In this document: positions 22,901-34,720 of the stretch, one piece after another
How the letters are laid out: the number at the start of each line of letters is the position of its first letter
Numbering within the stretch: the first letter of the stretch is position 1
Source: Sympetrum striolatum
Taxonomy: Eukaryota; Arthropoda; Insecta; Odonata; Libellulidae
Direction: 5' to 3'
Assembly: GCA_947579665.1 (NCBI GenBank)
Contig: OX388345.1
Coordinates: 36,361,849-36,425,848 of the forward strand
DNA length: 64,000 bases
Notes under the pieces: model-generated
What the model was told of the DNA's origin: nothing
The model's database searches: none
The model's input: the letters and a program-made list of their open reading frames with translations, nothing else
Position numbers and translations under genes: made by a program

Positions 22901-23245
22901 CGCAATGCATTTTAAACGGCCGATTTTTGCCCCGGCCTAGCATCGAACCAAGGACAATATTCGAAGATGTCTTTCCGATTTTCGTTGGCTATGCACGGAA
23001 TTTAGCGGTCCCTCGAGTTTCAACTCTCTACTTTTCCGGGAAGTGCCTCAAAAAAATTTTCGAAAATCCCCGCCATGTAATCTTATGGGGAAAATCGCGA
23101 CTTTGGGGCCCTCTGGAATCGAACCCATGGCACCGACGTTCAATGTCAGCTTTTTCCTGGAGGTTACACGTTATGGCCAATATGTCGTAAAAATTTCAAG
23201 TTAGTGGCACTTGTGGAACATGCTTAGACTTTTGATCCCCAGTGT
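19954..23245 (+). repeat. Tandem array of three 1.1-kb units, each built from six T-arm submonomers
   Basis: Units start at the anchor tacgagtaaaatg: 19954-21042, 21043-22162 and 22163-about 23245. Each opens with the perfect hairpin GCTTGCA-tac-TGCAAGC (19969, 21058, 22178) and carries six motifs of the type TCGAACCCAGGAC. These are Pol III B boxes (GGTTCGANNCC) when read on the minus strand. They lie near 20092, 20241, 20400, 20564, 20734 and 20911 in unit 1, 142-177 bp apart, and recur at matching places in units 2 and 3. The segments around them resemble one another, so the unit is a higher-order repeat of diverged submonomers. Units 2 and 3 are very alike; unit 1 differs in its last third. 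No protein is encoded. Confidence 0.9.
22121..22151 (+). repeat. Microsatellite (ATGA)n
   Basis: About seven copies of a tetranucleotide (tgaa phase) lie at the junction of array units 2 and 3; the junction of units 1 and 2 lacks it. Confidence 0.9.
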
Positions 23246-23395
23246 ATATATATATATATATATAAGTATATCCGGAGAAGCGTCTATATATAATAGATAT
23301 AGGTATATCCGGAGAAGCGTCTATATATAATAGATATATATATGAATATATGATATATGAATGAATCCGGAGAAGCATCTATATATAATAGATAT
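23243..23395 (+). repeat. (TA)n run and three short tandem copies at the array end
   Basis: A TA run (23243-23264) is followed by three copies of a unit with the core atccggagaagcgtctatat and an AT-rich spacer (starting near 23269, 23304 and 23362). The third has one base changed (gcatct). The same core, reversed, marks the outer end of the separate copy at 13406, so it belongs to the repeat family and is its distal terminus. Confidence 0.8.
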
Positions 23396-25422
23396 TAAGA
23401 TACTAATAGTAATACCGCATTATCATGCAGAGAATGCAAACGTCTGTAGTTAATGCCTTCAATATATATCGTCATATACTGCCCTTGGATTACAAGAGCT
23501 GATCTACCTCTAAATATTTATTTTCGCGCATGTTTGCTCAGGGTGTTTGATGAATTCATCATTCATCTTCCCTATCTCACTCAGCTTTTATCCGAGGCCC
23601 TCATTTAATCTTATCTCAGATTTCACCATACCTCATTATCGAAAACCTCTATTTCCGATAGACACCACATAATAAAGCGCAGTCGAAGTTCCTCTCCGAT
23701 CTAGGTGTCCTCCATCTTCAATGGGACATCAATAATTTTTGCTCTTCCCCGTACACCATAATTTGCGTGATTATTTTTTAGTTAACAAAGTTGGAATTCA
23801 TTAGAAATATATGGAGATCAACTGTCAACGTTAACGTTTGTCAATTTTCAATACTTATTTTTCTTGGAAATTATTTTTCATCGTCTCTATACCAACAAAA
23901 CTGTACTGGAATAGCACCACAGTTGCTTTGTCAAAAGATATACATTTTTGAAATTAATGTTAAATATTCAAAAATATCATGATGTATGTTAGTTCAAGTC
24001 TAGATAAAAATAATTAAATAGAGATAATAGAAGTTTATCAATCAGTTTTCTGCATTAAGATTTAATTTATGCAATACTGAATCCAATTTTCATTTCCCGG
24101 GATATACTCTTGAAGATGGTAGGTGCCATTGAAGAAATATTTCTTGTAATACCAAAAACACGATCTCTAGCTCATTAATATTCACTGCTCTAAATTTGCA
24201 TGATACTGAGCTTCATTCTCAGACTTTGCTGGAAGTAAATGTTTGATTTTAATAATAAAAAATGATTTCGTTCTGAATGTAAAATAAACTCAGCTTTGAG
24301 CAACACATTGCCTATACAGGTTACTTGATTTTCTTGTTTCTAAGGGCACTAAAATGAAGGCATTATAAACTAGCTATTAAAGGAAAGTTCATTATATAAC
24401 GTTTTGAAAAGTTAAATTCTTTAAAATCCTCCCCTAGAATTTTCACTATGAGATGTTTTTCATTTACGTATATGATTTTAGTGAAAACGCAAAATAAATT
24501 ATTGGAAAATCGATTGACGAAGACGTAAAATATATAATTTTAGTTAAAAATTTTTCTATTTCGATTTTAATGGACTTCTTTCTATTCCAAAAGAGAATGA
24601 GCAATGGATAAAGAGAGTAGAAAACACTTAAACATTTGCTAAATTATCTTTGATTTTTAAGTATAAGTCTCTCCGTACGAAAGCATGCTACTAAGCAAAA
24701 GGCTTGCTTCGGGTTGGGGAAAAATGGATTTTCAGAAATGTATAAGAAATATGAGTCTAGCAAAAAATTCCGCTCCCAAGTGATAATGGGCTATTTATAT
24801 TTCCATAATATCAAATAAAATGAGCTCGTAGGAGTTTCAGTAACGAACGGAATTCGGGACACGAAGCAACACATGCTCCAACCATCTCATAAACTAAGAC
24901 GTGAAAGATTTCGAGATTGAAAAAAAGTACCACCCCGGCAAATTTTTTCCGGTAACATACACGCCTGAATGTATAAGCAGTTTTCCCCTCGCGAAGTAAA
25001 GATGTAAATTTCTCCTCCAAGACCTAAATTCCTCCTCGACTCCCTCCCCGCTTCCGCGAGTGTCACTCAGAGCGCCGGAGAGGAAGAGCAGCATCAGTGC
25101 ACATTTTTACAGCGCGTTAAAACCGGTCTCGAAGCAGATTTCGCCCTTAAAAATTAATGCACGTGCGATAGAAATACAACTCGCAGACTCGTCTAGTGGA
25201 AGTGATTCTAACATGTTTTTCGTCACTCCGGGTGAATTATTTTCGAAGAAGGTGTTTGGGATGAAATCAGAATTACCGTCTGTCCAAAAGTAAGCGTGAA
25301 TCTGCTTTCATACCTGTACGTACGGAGAGAAAATTGCTCAGAGTGATGTTGTAATCAGCTTTAAATTTCATAATGTCCGAATTTCTGATCGATAAATTTA
25401 TCCGATTTATAAAGAAAATACT
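23396..25422. other. Non-coding stretch
   Basis: No gene, RNA or bounded repeat recognised. Confidence 0.55.
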
Positions 25423-25605
25423 ACTACGTTCAAAAAGTTCCCTTGCTTATATTTTACCCGAGAAAACGCCGAGCAGGAGAAACGTAAAATTCATGTAGTA
25501 GGTAGCTGTACCCACAATATGTGGCGCTATCTCCCACCAGAATTTTATTTCTCCTGCTCGGCGTTTTCGCGGGAAAAATAAGCTCGGGAACTTTTTGAAC
25601 GTAGT
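25423..25605. mobile_element. Mariner-type MITE (183 bp)
   Basis: Inverted repeats of about 65 bp start cgttcaaaaagttccc on the left and mirror this on the right, with TA at 25425-25426 and 25602-25603. The ends have the form of mariner-family transposon termini. The arms also share cgccgagcaggagaaa. A central spacer of about 50 bp has no coding capacity, so mobilisation would need a transposase from elsewhere. The arms differ at only a few positions. Confidence 0.85.
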
Positions 25606-27720
25606 TGTGTATGTATTTGAGAAATATCTCTGGAAACATGCTTTGTAAAAACCCTTACCTATCGAATTTGTTTCGAGAGGTTTTATTTCTATTTGTTTGC
25701 TCTTAATTAGTTAAAAATTGATTTGAAAGTAAGCGTGGATCTACTTTTACGAAAAGGAAATGCTCCGAGTGATGTTATAATCAGCTTTAAATTTCAAAAT
25801 GCCCAGAGTTCTGGTCGATAAATATATCCGATTTACGCTAAAAATATATTTAAGAAATACATCTGAAAATATATCTTGTAAAAACTCTTACGTATTGTTT
25901 TTCTTTCCACGAGTGTTTATTTCTACTACCTTGTTCTTATTTGAGCCTAAATAAATTTTTAAAACTTTGTTCGTCTGTGCACAAAATGAGATGTCCATTC
26001 TGGGTACGACATTTTTTGTGTTCATTTTTGCTCACATTTATATGCGTATTTCAATTCAAATGAGTCCATCATTCTGAAACTACCATGAAACTAAAATAAA
26101 AAAAATGTTTGTGATAGTCTTACTTGTGCGTCTAAATGGCTTTAAGGGATTTTACTGTTATTAATTTTTCTTTTTGCAATCGGTCGTCTAATATTTCGCA
26201 GATTGGCATGCTAATTAAAATCAAGCTAAAATATTAACAACTGAAATAACAGACATTTTGAATGTGTTGATCGCAAAAGAAGAGGAGCCTTTTCATGAAT
26301 TGAAATTTGCTAAATTTTTCATCAATGAAGTGAAAGCAGGAAAATTTGTATTCCGAATCCCAACTTTCGTTTAGTTGTCGATTAAAATATGATATTATTA
26401 CTGTAAATATTATTTTTCTTTTTCGTGGAGTTAGAAAATATTGTATCTTATTGAAATCATGGAATGGTGCACCAGATATGGTTTTATTTCACTCGTTTTC
26501 ATGAATTCATTTGTGGATTGATTTTGTAACTAAGATTGATATTTGGAAAGTTTGGATTGAGTATTTCAGGTCATTGTTCAAATCTTTTGTATTTAAAATA
26601 CAGAGTTATATTTATTGGTAGCAAATTAGTTGGATAGTAACTGATACGAATACAATATCTAAATTGGATTATTTGATTCATGCTCAATGCAAGGCTTAAT
26701 AACGTTGCTGTAACATTTCGTAAGTTTTATTTCCAATGAAAAATATGCTGCTGGACATAGAGATGAGTATTAGAAGAAATGAATCTTGAAAGCTTTGGTC
26801 CAAATATTTTCATGCCATAGAAGGTTCTTCTTTTTTATCATGTTTTCCGTTTCGTTACAAATGTGGGAAAGTAATGGGCGAATCGAAGTGAATCTCCAAA
26901 GAACCTGAAAAATCTATATCGGATAAAGATCTGAATTACCTATCTCTCAACTCATAACCGTAATGGAGGCAGTTAAGTATGATTTATTTAGGAATTCTGG
27001 AAATTTTTCGAGAGGTTATCTGGAATGAGATAGCCATTAAGAGCGTAGAAAAGTATCTCCGTTAAAACAGGGCTTTTAGACCGGTTGTAATGGAGCTATC
27101 CCGCTGAATATAGGTAATTTTTAGCTTGTAGATTGCTAATATTTTGGACGTTATCGAAACTTCGTTTCTCATGTAACCATTATCATGAAAAATGAAGGAA
27201 TAAACGTAATTTGGTTGCTCGTGTAAACAATAATAACGAACTACTCTGTAAATAGAAGTGTGTTGTTTAGTATCATTGCAGCAATGTATTTACTGGGCAT
27301 TTAACCTTAAGAGTACTATAAATGTGAATTAGATTCGTTTATAAATCAGAAATATATCCCATATGTAGATATGTCTCGGGCTAAGATTTAGTTAGGTAAT
27401 GAAAGAAGAATCGTGAATGAGCATGTCCAAATTTGAATTCTAACCTGGTATTTAAAATTGGTAAGCCCTCGAGGTAGAGCTGCTAAGCATCATGAAAAGC
27501 GAAAATTCCCAAAAGGTTTTTATAACATAACAGTCGAAAAACTTATATATAGATATTTCGTACAACGTAAAATATTTATGTTTCGTCTTTTATTAAGTAA
27601 TTTAGATTACAAATATATCTAAAAAGTCTTATATGCTTTTTATTAAACATGAATGTTCTGCTTGCAAATACAAGTACTTATCTTTGTGATAAACTAAACT
27701 TAAAACATAAAGTGAGGTGA
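25606..27720. other. Non-coding stretch
   Basis: No gene or RNA recognised. Two segments (25265-25420 and 25725-25890) are related to each other: both carry aagcgtg(a/g)atct and then gagtgatgtt(g/a)taatcagc, so the mariner MITE sits next to a diverged local duplication. Confidence 0.55.
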
Positions 27721-27812
27721 GGTGATTGACATTCTGGATTGTCAATTGAGTAGCACGTTCACCTTTGGTAAATACAGTACCTGGTTCGATTCCCGTTGAG
27801 GTCTTATATGTG
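27721..27812 (+). repeat. Possible tRNA-derived retroposon fragment
   Basis: A B-box sequence GGTTCGATTCCCG (27783-27795) on the plus strand follows 60 bp with weak tRNA-like order. No acceptor stem or target duplication could be shown. Confidence 0.3.
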
Positions 27813-28672
27813 CGTAATGATCTTAACCGTCACTTCTATTTACCACTAAAATATAACGCCAAGTTGAATTTTTTCGGATCGTAATGTTTATTAAAGCGAT
27901 GGTACTTGATTTCGTGGAATACTGTAAAGAGAGATCCGTCAGAAAATCAGAAGAACATTAGAAAGGAGTTAGTCATGTTTCTCTCTTTATAAGGCGCTAA
28001 GCTTTCCATCCTTTATTCAACATCTTCTAACTCACCTTTCCCTTTCCCGAGAATACACTCTTAAGATTTCTTTGATTAACTCACGTTTCTTATCCTCTTC
28101 TCGGAATTTCCCATCGCAGCCTTAATAATGCCGTTTCCTACTGTACGTCTTTCGGGTCGTCCTTTCTCTGAATGCATTGTCTTCAACACCCTTCCCATTA
28201 ATCTTCCTCACCCTCCATCTTTTTATCTTCCCATTCTTTTTCCCTCTTATGCCTTCAGCATCATTCCGACCCACTTGCTCCAATGTCACAGGAATCCTTA
28301 TCATCGTCGAATCGCAATGAAAAACCTTTTTCCCTCTTGCTCAGCTATCTTTGTCATTTCCGCCTCTCTCATCTCACAATTCTTCCTTCGTTTTTATTTT
28401 GCTTTCGCTTATTGCCTACGTGGATACTCCGTGTCATGTTCAAGTTTCGCGGTTTGGACATTCATAGTCAAGTATTTTTAATTTTTTCTTTCGTACTGAA
28501 TTAAAATGAGCAAAATTTTCTGTTGTGCACATACTTTCCTAAGGAGGTTTGAATTCTAGTATGGTAAAATGCAAGAAAAATATTCAAAATTCTGAATTTT
28601 TAAAAGTTACACGTTTCCAAAGAAAGGGTTAAAGGTACTTTGCACATAATCCTTAGAAAATCGGACTAGAAT
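27813..28672. other. Non-coding stretch with a pyrimidine-rich block
   Basis: Positions 28100-28440 are C/T-rich on the plus strand. The open frames there (28128-28481 and others) are low-complexity and unrecognised, and I do not accept them as genes. Confidence 0.5.
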
Positions 28673-28731
28673 AAAGTCTGACGGGGCCGGGAATCGAGCC
28701 CGGGATCTTCCCGGCCCCGTCAGACTTTTTT
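28673..28731 (+). repeat. Perfect 21-bp hairpin built on a tRNA T-arm
   Basis: Arms 28673-28693 and 28708-28728 are exact reverse complements around the 14-base loop tcgagcccgggatc. The stem is GC-rich (ctgacggggccggga) in AT-rich surroundings. The minus strand carries a B box-like GGCTCGATTCCC. A run of six T (28726-28731) follows on the plus strand, as after a Pol III gene. The arm ends in cagacttt, close to the cagactttt that follows the tRNA-like part at 2311, so it may belong to that tRNA-tailed family. Confidence 0.8.
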
Positions 28732-29438
28732 AAAGTCCTTTTTTCCTTGGGATTACACGTTTCCACTTAAGGATGAGAAATTCAAGCTTTAGCTATACAC
28801 CTTCAATGAATTCGCGTTATTTTAGGGTAACATTTCTTCCTAATTCTTGATTTTTTCCTTCTAAAATACTTATCAATGGTTCCTATTACAGATATGCTGT
28901 AATATTGTTATAATAATATTGTAATAAATAAGCTCTCGTGACAGGCTAAGATCTATAGATTAGTTTCTCTTGATGATATGAATCTCAAGTGAGACGATGG
29001 TACATATATGGTTTCAATGATTTTCAAAATATTTTTGGTCGAGAAGAAAACTCATGTCCAATATAAATCAAGTCTTAAAGCGTGACCTGGGAGCTCGATA
29101 TTATAATACAATTTAGAAAATAAATTAATATGCCTGGTTATTTCTTTATCGTTTCGTTTTCTATTAGTTTGCTAACTTGCGGTTTTTATTTCGAAGACTT
29201 CATACCCCATCATTATATCGTATTTATGAAAATTAATGTATGCCTTCGTAAATTTGTTTGCTTATTAGGCAAATTAATGTGGTTTTTACAGCATTCTAAT
29301 TTATTTGCTTAATTTCTTTAGACCTCAATCCTGAACCATATATCCCTATCCACAGCCATTATTTATGGTGCATAGTGTTCTCCCTACAGTCTTTCCCTAA
29401 CTTTATATTTTATCCAAGGTTTAGTTGAAGTAAAAATT
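28732..29438. other. Non-coding stretch
   Basis: No gene, RNA or bounded repeat recognised. Confidence 0.5.
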
Positions 29439-29605
29439 GCGACTAAGATATGACTGGGACTCGAACCCAGGACTCATAATTTCCTGACTTATATTTCAAC
29501 CACTAAACTACTAAGTCGCGTCGTTTCCATGTATTTTACGGGATGGTTTTTTAGCAAGGCAAGTGGAGCTCCACATAGTGGCACCAACCACAGCCGTAGA
29601 TTCGC
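29434..29605 (-). mobile_element. tRNA-containing dispersed repeat, copy 1
   Basis: On the minus strand a block from about 29605 to 29520 (with aagcaaggc- and tagtggca-type motifs) leads into a tRNA-like sequence at 29519-29439. That part starts GCGACT and ends AGTCGC, with A box TAGTTTAGTGGTTGA and T arm CTGGGTTCGAGTCCCAG. Five T residues follow at 29438-29434 (minus). A second copy lies at 41393-41540. The conserved block lies upstream of the tRNA part, the same unusual order as at 2044-2326. Confidence 0.6.
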
Positions 29606-30594
29606 ATCGAGGTTGTAGGCTCACAAAGCGATGTTTTTAGATATTCCTTCAAAGGAAAGAAGGTACACAATTCTATGTGTAAAGTTTGACACCTTCGCTC
29701 ATCATTGATAGTTTTATCTCTGTAAAATAAAAGTTGAGGAGTTTCTTAGGCTACTTTGATGCTTGTGTAGGAAATATTTTTCAAAACAAGTGAGCGTCAA
29801 AACCTTCATCATAATCGAATGATAGGTTGTAGTAGAGTTGATTCTGTTTCAGAAGTTTCTTATGTGAGAGTGATATTCACAGGGATTTCCTTGCCGTTTT
29901 TATGCCTAGCATAACTTCTGTGAGAGGCTTGGAAACTAGAGGTTCTTTCGAGTGTCAGAATTGGTGCTCTTTGGAGTGAGTTCTCATGTTTGGGAGGGGA
30001 TAGCAGGATTTATGCTCCATATTTTCAACTTAGACAGCTCTTCTTTACAAAGAAAGATGATTTTCAAACCTCATTCATGAAAAACATGACGGATTGAGGT
30101 GCTACTTTGTGGAATACCTTTATAATCATAAATAAAAGAAATCACTTTTTAGAGTCCACAAACTCATTTATGAGAGTACCCTAAAATTATCGCAACAAAA
30201 TCTACGAAATATATTCTAGTCGGGGCTGAAAGTAGATAAACATTTTAACATGCTCAATATTTGTTCAAAATCATATGAAAAGTCTGTCATTTAATGAAGT
30301 ACATCAAAATTTATCTTTCTACGTATTTCCATGAGCAATATTACGAGTATAATTGTCCACACGACGAAAATAATTTATTACTTCATGATTTTTCTTGCTA
30401 TTTGCGAAACAAGATGATAAAGATGATTCTAAATACCCTTCAGAAGATAATGTAGATAAGACTAAAATTGTATTTTTGTACGATCTGTTACATGAAACTA
30501 CAAAGACTATTTTGGGGAAACAGTTTTTATGTATTGTACGATAGATGTAGGAGTGAAAATAGTTCTTGATTGGAGAATATTTAGGGTTCAGTAG
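29606..30594. other. Non-coding stretch
   Basis: No gene, RNA or bounded repeat recognised. Confidence 0.5.
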
Positions 30595-31345
30595 TTACTG
30601 CTTTAATGACGTTACCCACTCGTTAAATGATGGATGGATTCGATATGGATGAAGGCGATGAAATTTTCTCTTATCTTCCATTATCGCTCTCAAGGACCTA
30701 TTCCTTTCGCGACATGAACGAACGCGATTTCCTGTGAAGTAACACCCGGCCTTGATACCTCCTCCCGTCACTTTGAAACCGGATTCACACGAGTGACCAT
30801 CGGGGGGTGCTATCTTACGACCTCGTCTACAAGTCTCTGAGCGGTTCGCCAAAGAATATGAAGTGGAAGAGGGTTGGGAAGGAGGTCCGATATGCGGCGG
30901 ATTGACCGTACCCTCAGGTCGAGTGGGAATCCAGCGGCGAACTCTCAGAATCAGACGCCAGACGCCTCGAACAACATAGGGAGCCTCAGAGGGCGGCGAA
31001 AGAGGATTTAAAGCAGAGGGCGTGGTGGTGGCGAATGTATCATGGCAGCGATCCCCGCTCCACCGCCCATCCCGAACACCCCGACGCCCTCCCCAGACCA
31101 CCCCGACGCCCTACCCCCGGTGCCTCCCGTCGTTTTTCGGCGCTCCCTTTAAGGGGAATCTGGCCCCGTGCCAAAAGGGAAATTCGGCCCCCTTTTCCAC
31201 CCTCGATTAACACTCTTCTCTCCTCACCAACGCTTCCCGATTTTCGCACGGTCCCCAAAATTGAACTTTTATTCCTCCTCGGTTCGGGTCTATTTGTTTC
31301 GGGTCACCTGATTTTCGTTTTCGTTTTTATTAAGTCGGAGTGAAA
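30595..31345. other. GC-rich, CpG-containing block with long open frames
   Basis: This block is markedly richer in G+C than its surroundings, especially 30930-31210. It holds a minus-strand open frame of 168 codons (30595-31101) that starts at GTG, and overlapping frames on the plus strand. None shows a domain I recognise. It could be a promoter-type CpG region, an exon of an unknown gene, or simply a GC-rich patch. I give no function. Confidence 0.3.
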
Positions 31346-34300
31346 TGTCGGTAGGGTTAATCATAATCAAGTTTATGACTCGTAAGCAAGTGTGGGTTCA
31401 TTGGATTTGGAATAAAGCTTGTTTTTTCGTTGGGCTTCTGTGTATGGTGCTGTTTTATTTGATAGTGAGGAATGAGCGTGTTGCCAAAGGGTCGTATTTG
31501 TGAGTGCTAGTGTTGATATCGAACGGTAGTGTCGGAGTGATGTTTTTAACGGTGGGTGAATATATCAGTGAAGAATCTAAAAAAGAAAAAGCTTTAAGTA
31601 TCTCTGAACCTTTTTTGAAACTGAATGATTACCGCTGTATACATTTTTGTCTTTTTCCCTTCAACCGATGTAGTAACCATATAGACATTTTCTGATTTTA
31701 GAGATCTTTGTTTTCTAATTGAACCTTAAGGGACTACTTAAACAATATCAATGATTTGTTTTACTTGATATATTTTTGCCTCATGTGAATCAATGACATA
31801 ACAACGACTATTTTATCCAAATTAAACTGTTGCTTACACTTATGAAAATATGTTTAAGATATTGTCTATAGCGAAAGATTAATTTTTGTATGGCTTAATG
31901 TTTCTGCTATTACTTCGTTAACTTGGGTGAAGTATGGAATATCTTGTTTTCCCATTTTTACAATTTTTCGATTTTTTCTTATTACTTGATGTTGCTTAGC
32001 TATCATGTATCACTTTTTAGTACAATACATTTTTATCGGTGTACGAGTACGGAAAGAAAAGATTATAATACTGCTTCGTCGTTATTGCAAGTTCTTATTG
32101 TGCATAGCTATCTAGTTATTTCTTTGGGAATGTTTTTTGACATCTTAGAAAGGCAACTTTTCGTGAGATGTTCTTCTCTTTGGGGAGCCAATCAATATCA
32201 GAAAAAAATCTTTCTTTTTCGGCTTTGATAGGTGACATGGTGAAGATAGATATTTAAATTTAGATGTTTTTATCCCAGACAAACCTTTATTGATCAAATG
32301 CAGACGTGAAATTTAGTTCCTCTTGAGAATAGAATTTGGTCGACTGTTTTGCTCCCGCTAAGTTTTATTCGTGGAAAATATTTTCTCATCTTCATCAACT
32401 TATTCTTTGTATTTGTAGTTGTCTAACTAGGGCTAATAGAAAGTCTAACTAAGGCTAACAAAAAGGGAGAATCAAGCACATTCGAGATTTCATTTAGATC
32501 TGATATTTATTGACTCTAGTAATTATTATTTATCTCGATGTAGGTAATTTCTTCTTGTCAAATCGTTTAGATAAAAACTGTCTCCATGATTTTGTAGGTT
32601 TTACATACTCAACTTCTTGAAAGAGTTTCCTGCCTTTTAGGTTTTCGCAAAGTTGCTCATTTTGGTTTCTTTTATCCAAAATATTTTCTGCTAACTCTAT
32701 CGTTACATTAATGTCTATAAGTAAAACTATTAAAATCTGATTATTAAAAAAATGCCATTGATACTGGATACTGAAGAGACTCCAAATGTATAACATTCAT
32801 TTAACTCAAATTATTATTATATTATTTTTTACTTCTACGCAGCGTCATTTGTTTACATTAAAGATTTAAGTTGCTAAATTCAATTCAATGCTGTTTTCTT
32901 GAAGAGTCTATCCTTAGTTAAAACGGTGGTAACTTCATTCACCATTGTTTCAATAAGTAATTGAATACGGTTATTCGATGACTATGCCAGTGCTTTCGAA
33001 TTTACTTTAATATTCAATATTCTCATACTGAATCGAAGTTGTTACATGTTTCTCGAGTGACGAGTGTTTTGCTTTCTGTCTGCGGGATTTCGGGAGAGAG
33101 AGTTCATCCAAGTCTATACCATATTTCTCTGTCGGACGTATCTTTTACTCGCTAATCTAATATGTGCCCTAATCTCTGAGGTATTCTTCCCCTGAGCTTT
33201 TAAAGGGCTCTATACTTGATGTGTTGGATGTTTCACCGTGTTCAGGCCACGTCTCTAGAGCATTCTTCGGTGAAAGTTCTCTTGATCATCGTCCCGTCCC
33301 ATCAGAGAAGCCTACATACAGGTTTTTAAGACTCTCTTTCGTTTTTCAAAAGTTTCAAGGGCGCACCTACATAGACTGTGTCCTCACATCCATCGAAATT
33401 TTAGCGAGAATTTTTATTTGAATTTCAAAGTATATTTAACCATTCGTATAACGTATCTATATTCTTTATCTATATCTACCCTCTTTATGCCAATTGTAAT
33501 ATATTTCCACTTTTTCCAATTCGTAAAAGTATGTAAAGTACGTTTGTTATTGGTGAAAATATTCTATTCGTGTTATTGTAATACATACATAAAGTAATGT
33601 TATCTAAGAGAGTGTGTCCAGTGAAATATCTAGCGTGTAGATATATGGTTTCAGAAAAAAATCTTTATTGAATTTGTTAATTCAGACTATATTAGCACTG
33701 AAAACTCACATCCGATGGCTATTGTTTTTTAAGAAAATGTCATGATAACTCATAAATCGATCTCTAAAATCTTGTGATAATCCATGTGTTTTGATGCGCA
33801 GATTTCGAAACTTTCAAGTTATTTTTCTTCTTAATCATTTTTCTGCCATATGGTCCTTGAATTGTTAGTGAAGTTGGCCCATTCTTTTATAAGCATATAT
33901 TTCTCATTTATATTTTTTTCTTCATAGCAGACTTATTTACTTTCTTGATAACTACGTACTGTCCATCTAGAGAGCTGACAGTAAATCGGCATGAGTCAGG
34001 GACATTCGAAATAATTATTACATATTTATTTAAAAGCACAATTTCCGTGCTATTGTAATATTTTTTCTATTGCTTTTCCTCACGATGAGGTACTTCCGCC
34101 ACCATGGCCATCGCCTACGAGCAAAGTCGGTTTTCATTTCACTCGCGGCCATCGCTATCTCCGGTGATGAATCGTTTCTTTACCTCACCCGAAATGTTGT
34201 CAATTGGATAGAATAGCGATGAGAGGCGAAATGTATTGAATCCTAGGAAGAAATCCTACGTCTGAAGACTTTTATAAGCTTTTCGCCTTGTTACTCACAT

Positions 34301-34612
34301 CGTAACCTTTCTTGCAGAATTTATTTTTGGGATTTTGGACATATTTTTTTCAGAATTTTATGTAATAAGAGCTTAATGATAGTGGAATTTCAAACACAAG
34401 ATCGCGATGAAGGAGATCGCTAATGTTTTCGCTTTATGAAGGTGGATTATTATTTTTTATGCCTATTGTAAAGCCTGTTTCTACGCAAAAGAATCCATTA
34501 ACAACCCGATGACATGACTCTCTTTCTGAATGAGTTCTACATTGGCCTTTTCCTTCTAATACGTGATCTACTTCCTAAAACTCTCTAGCGGAAAACTAGA
34601 GAACTACTACTA
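31346..34612. other. Non-coding stretch
   Basis: No gene accepted in 3.3 kb. A 35-codon open frame at 34104-34211 begins in an ideal initiation context (gccaccATGg) but has no recognisable product. Confidence 0.5.
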
Positions 34613-34720
34613 GGTCTGAAAAGTTTCCGACCCCAGATTTTTCAGAAATCTTCAGAAAATTTTCAGATATCTTCAGAAAACATGTCGAGAAATGACGAAA
34701 TGTCGGAAACTTTTCAGACC
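34613..34720. mobile_element. 108-bp miniature foldback element
   Basis: The perfect 19-bp inverted termini ggtctgaaaagtttccgac (34613-34631 and 34702-34720) enclose 70 bp of repeated ttcagaaa-type sequence. The form is that of a MITE. No target duplication is obvious next to it. Confidence 0.7.

Noticed and set aside
19954..23245. CRISPR-like array, because of regularly spaced short motifs
   Set aside because: The spaced motif is a T-arm inside longer related submonomers, intervals vary (about 140-270 bp), and the setting is a eukaryotic nuclear genome.
30595..31101. 168-codon minus-strand frame
   Set aside because: It starts at GTG, overlaps other open frames in a GC-rich patch and has no recognised motif; kept only as a described block.
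34104..34211. 35-codon frame with an ideal start context (gccaccATGg)
   Set aside because: The context is striking, but the peptide is short and unrecognised and no splice donor can be tied to it; chance cannot be excluded.
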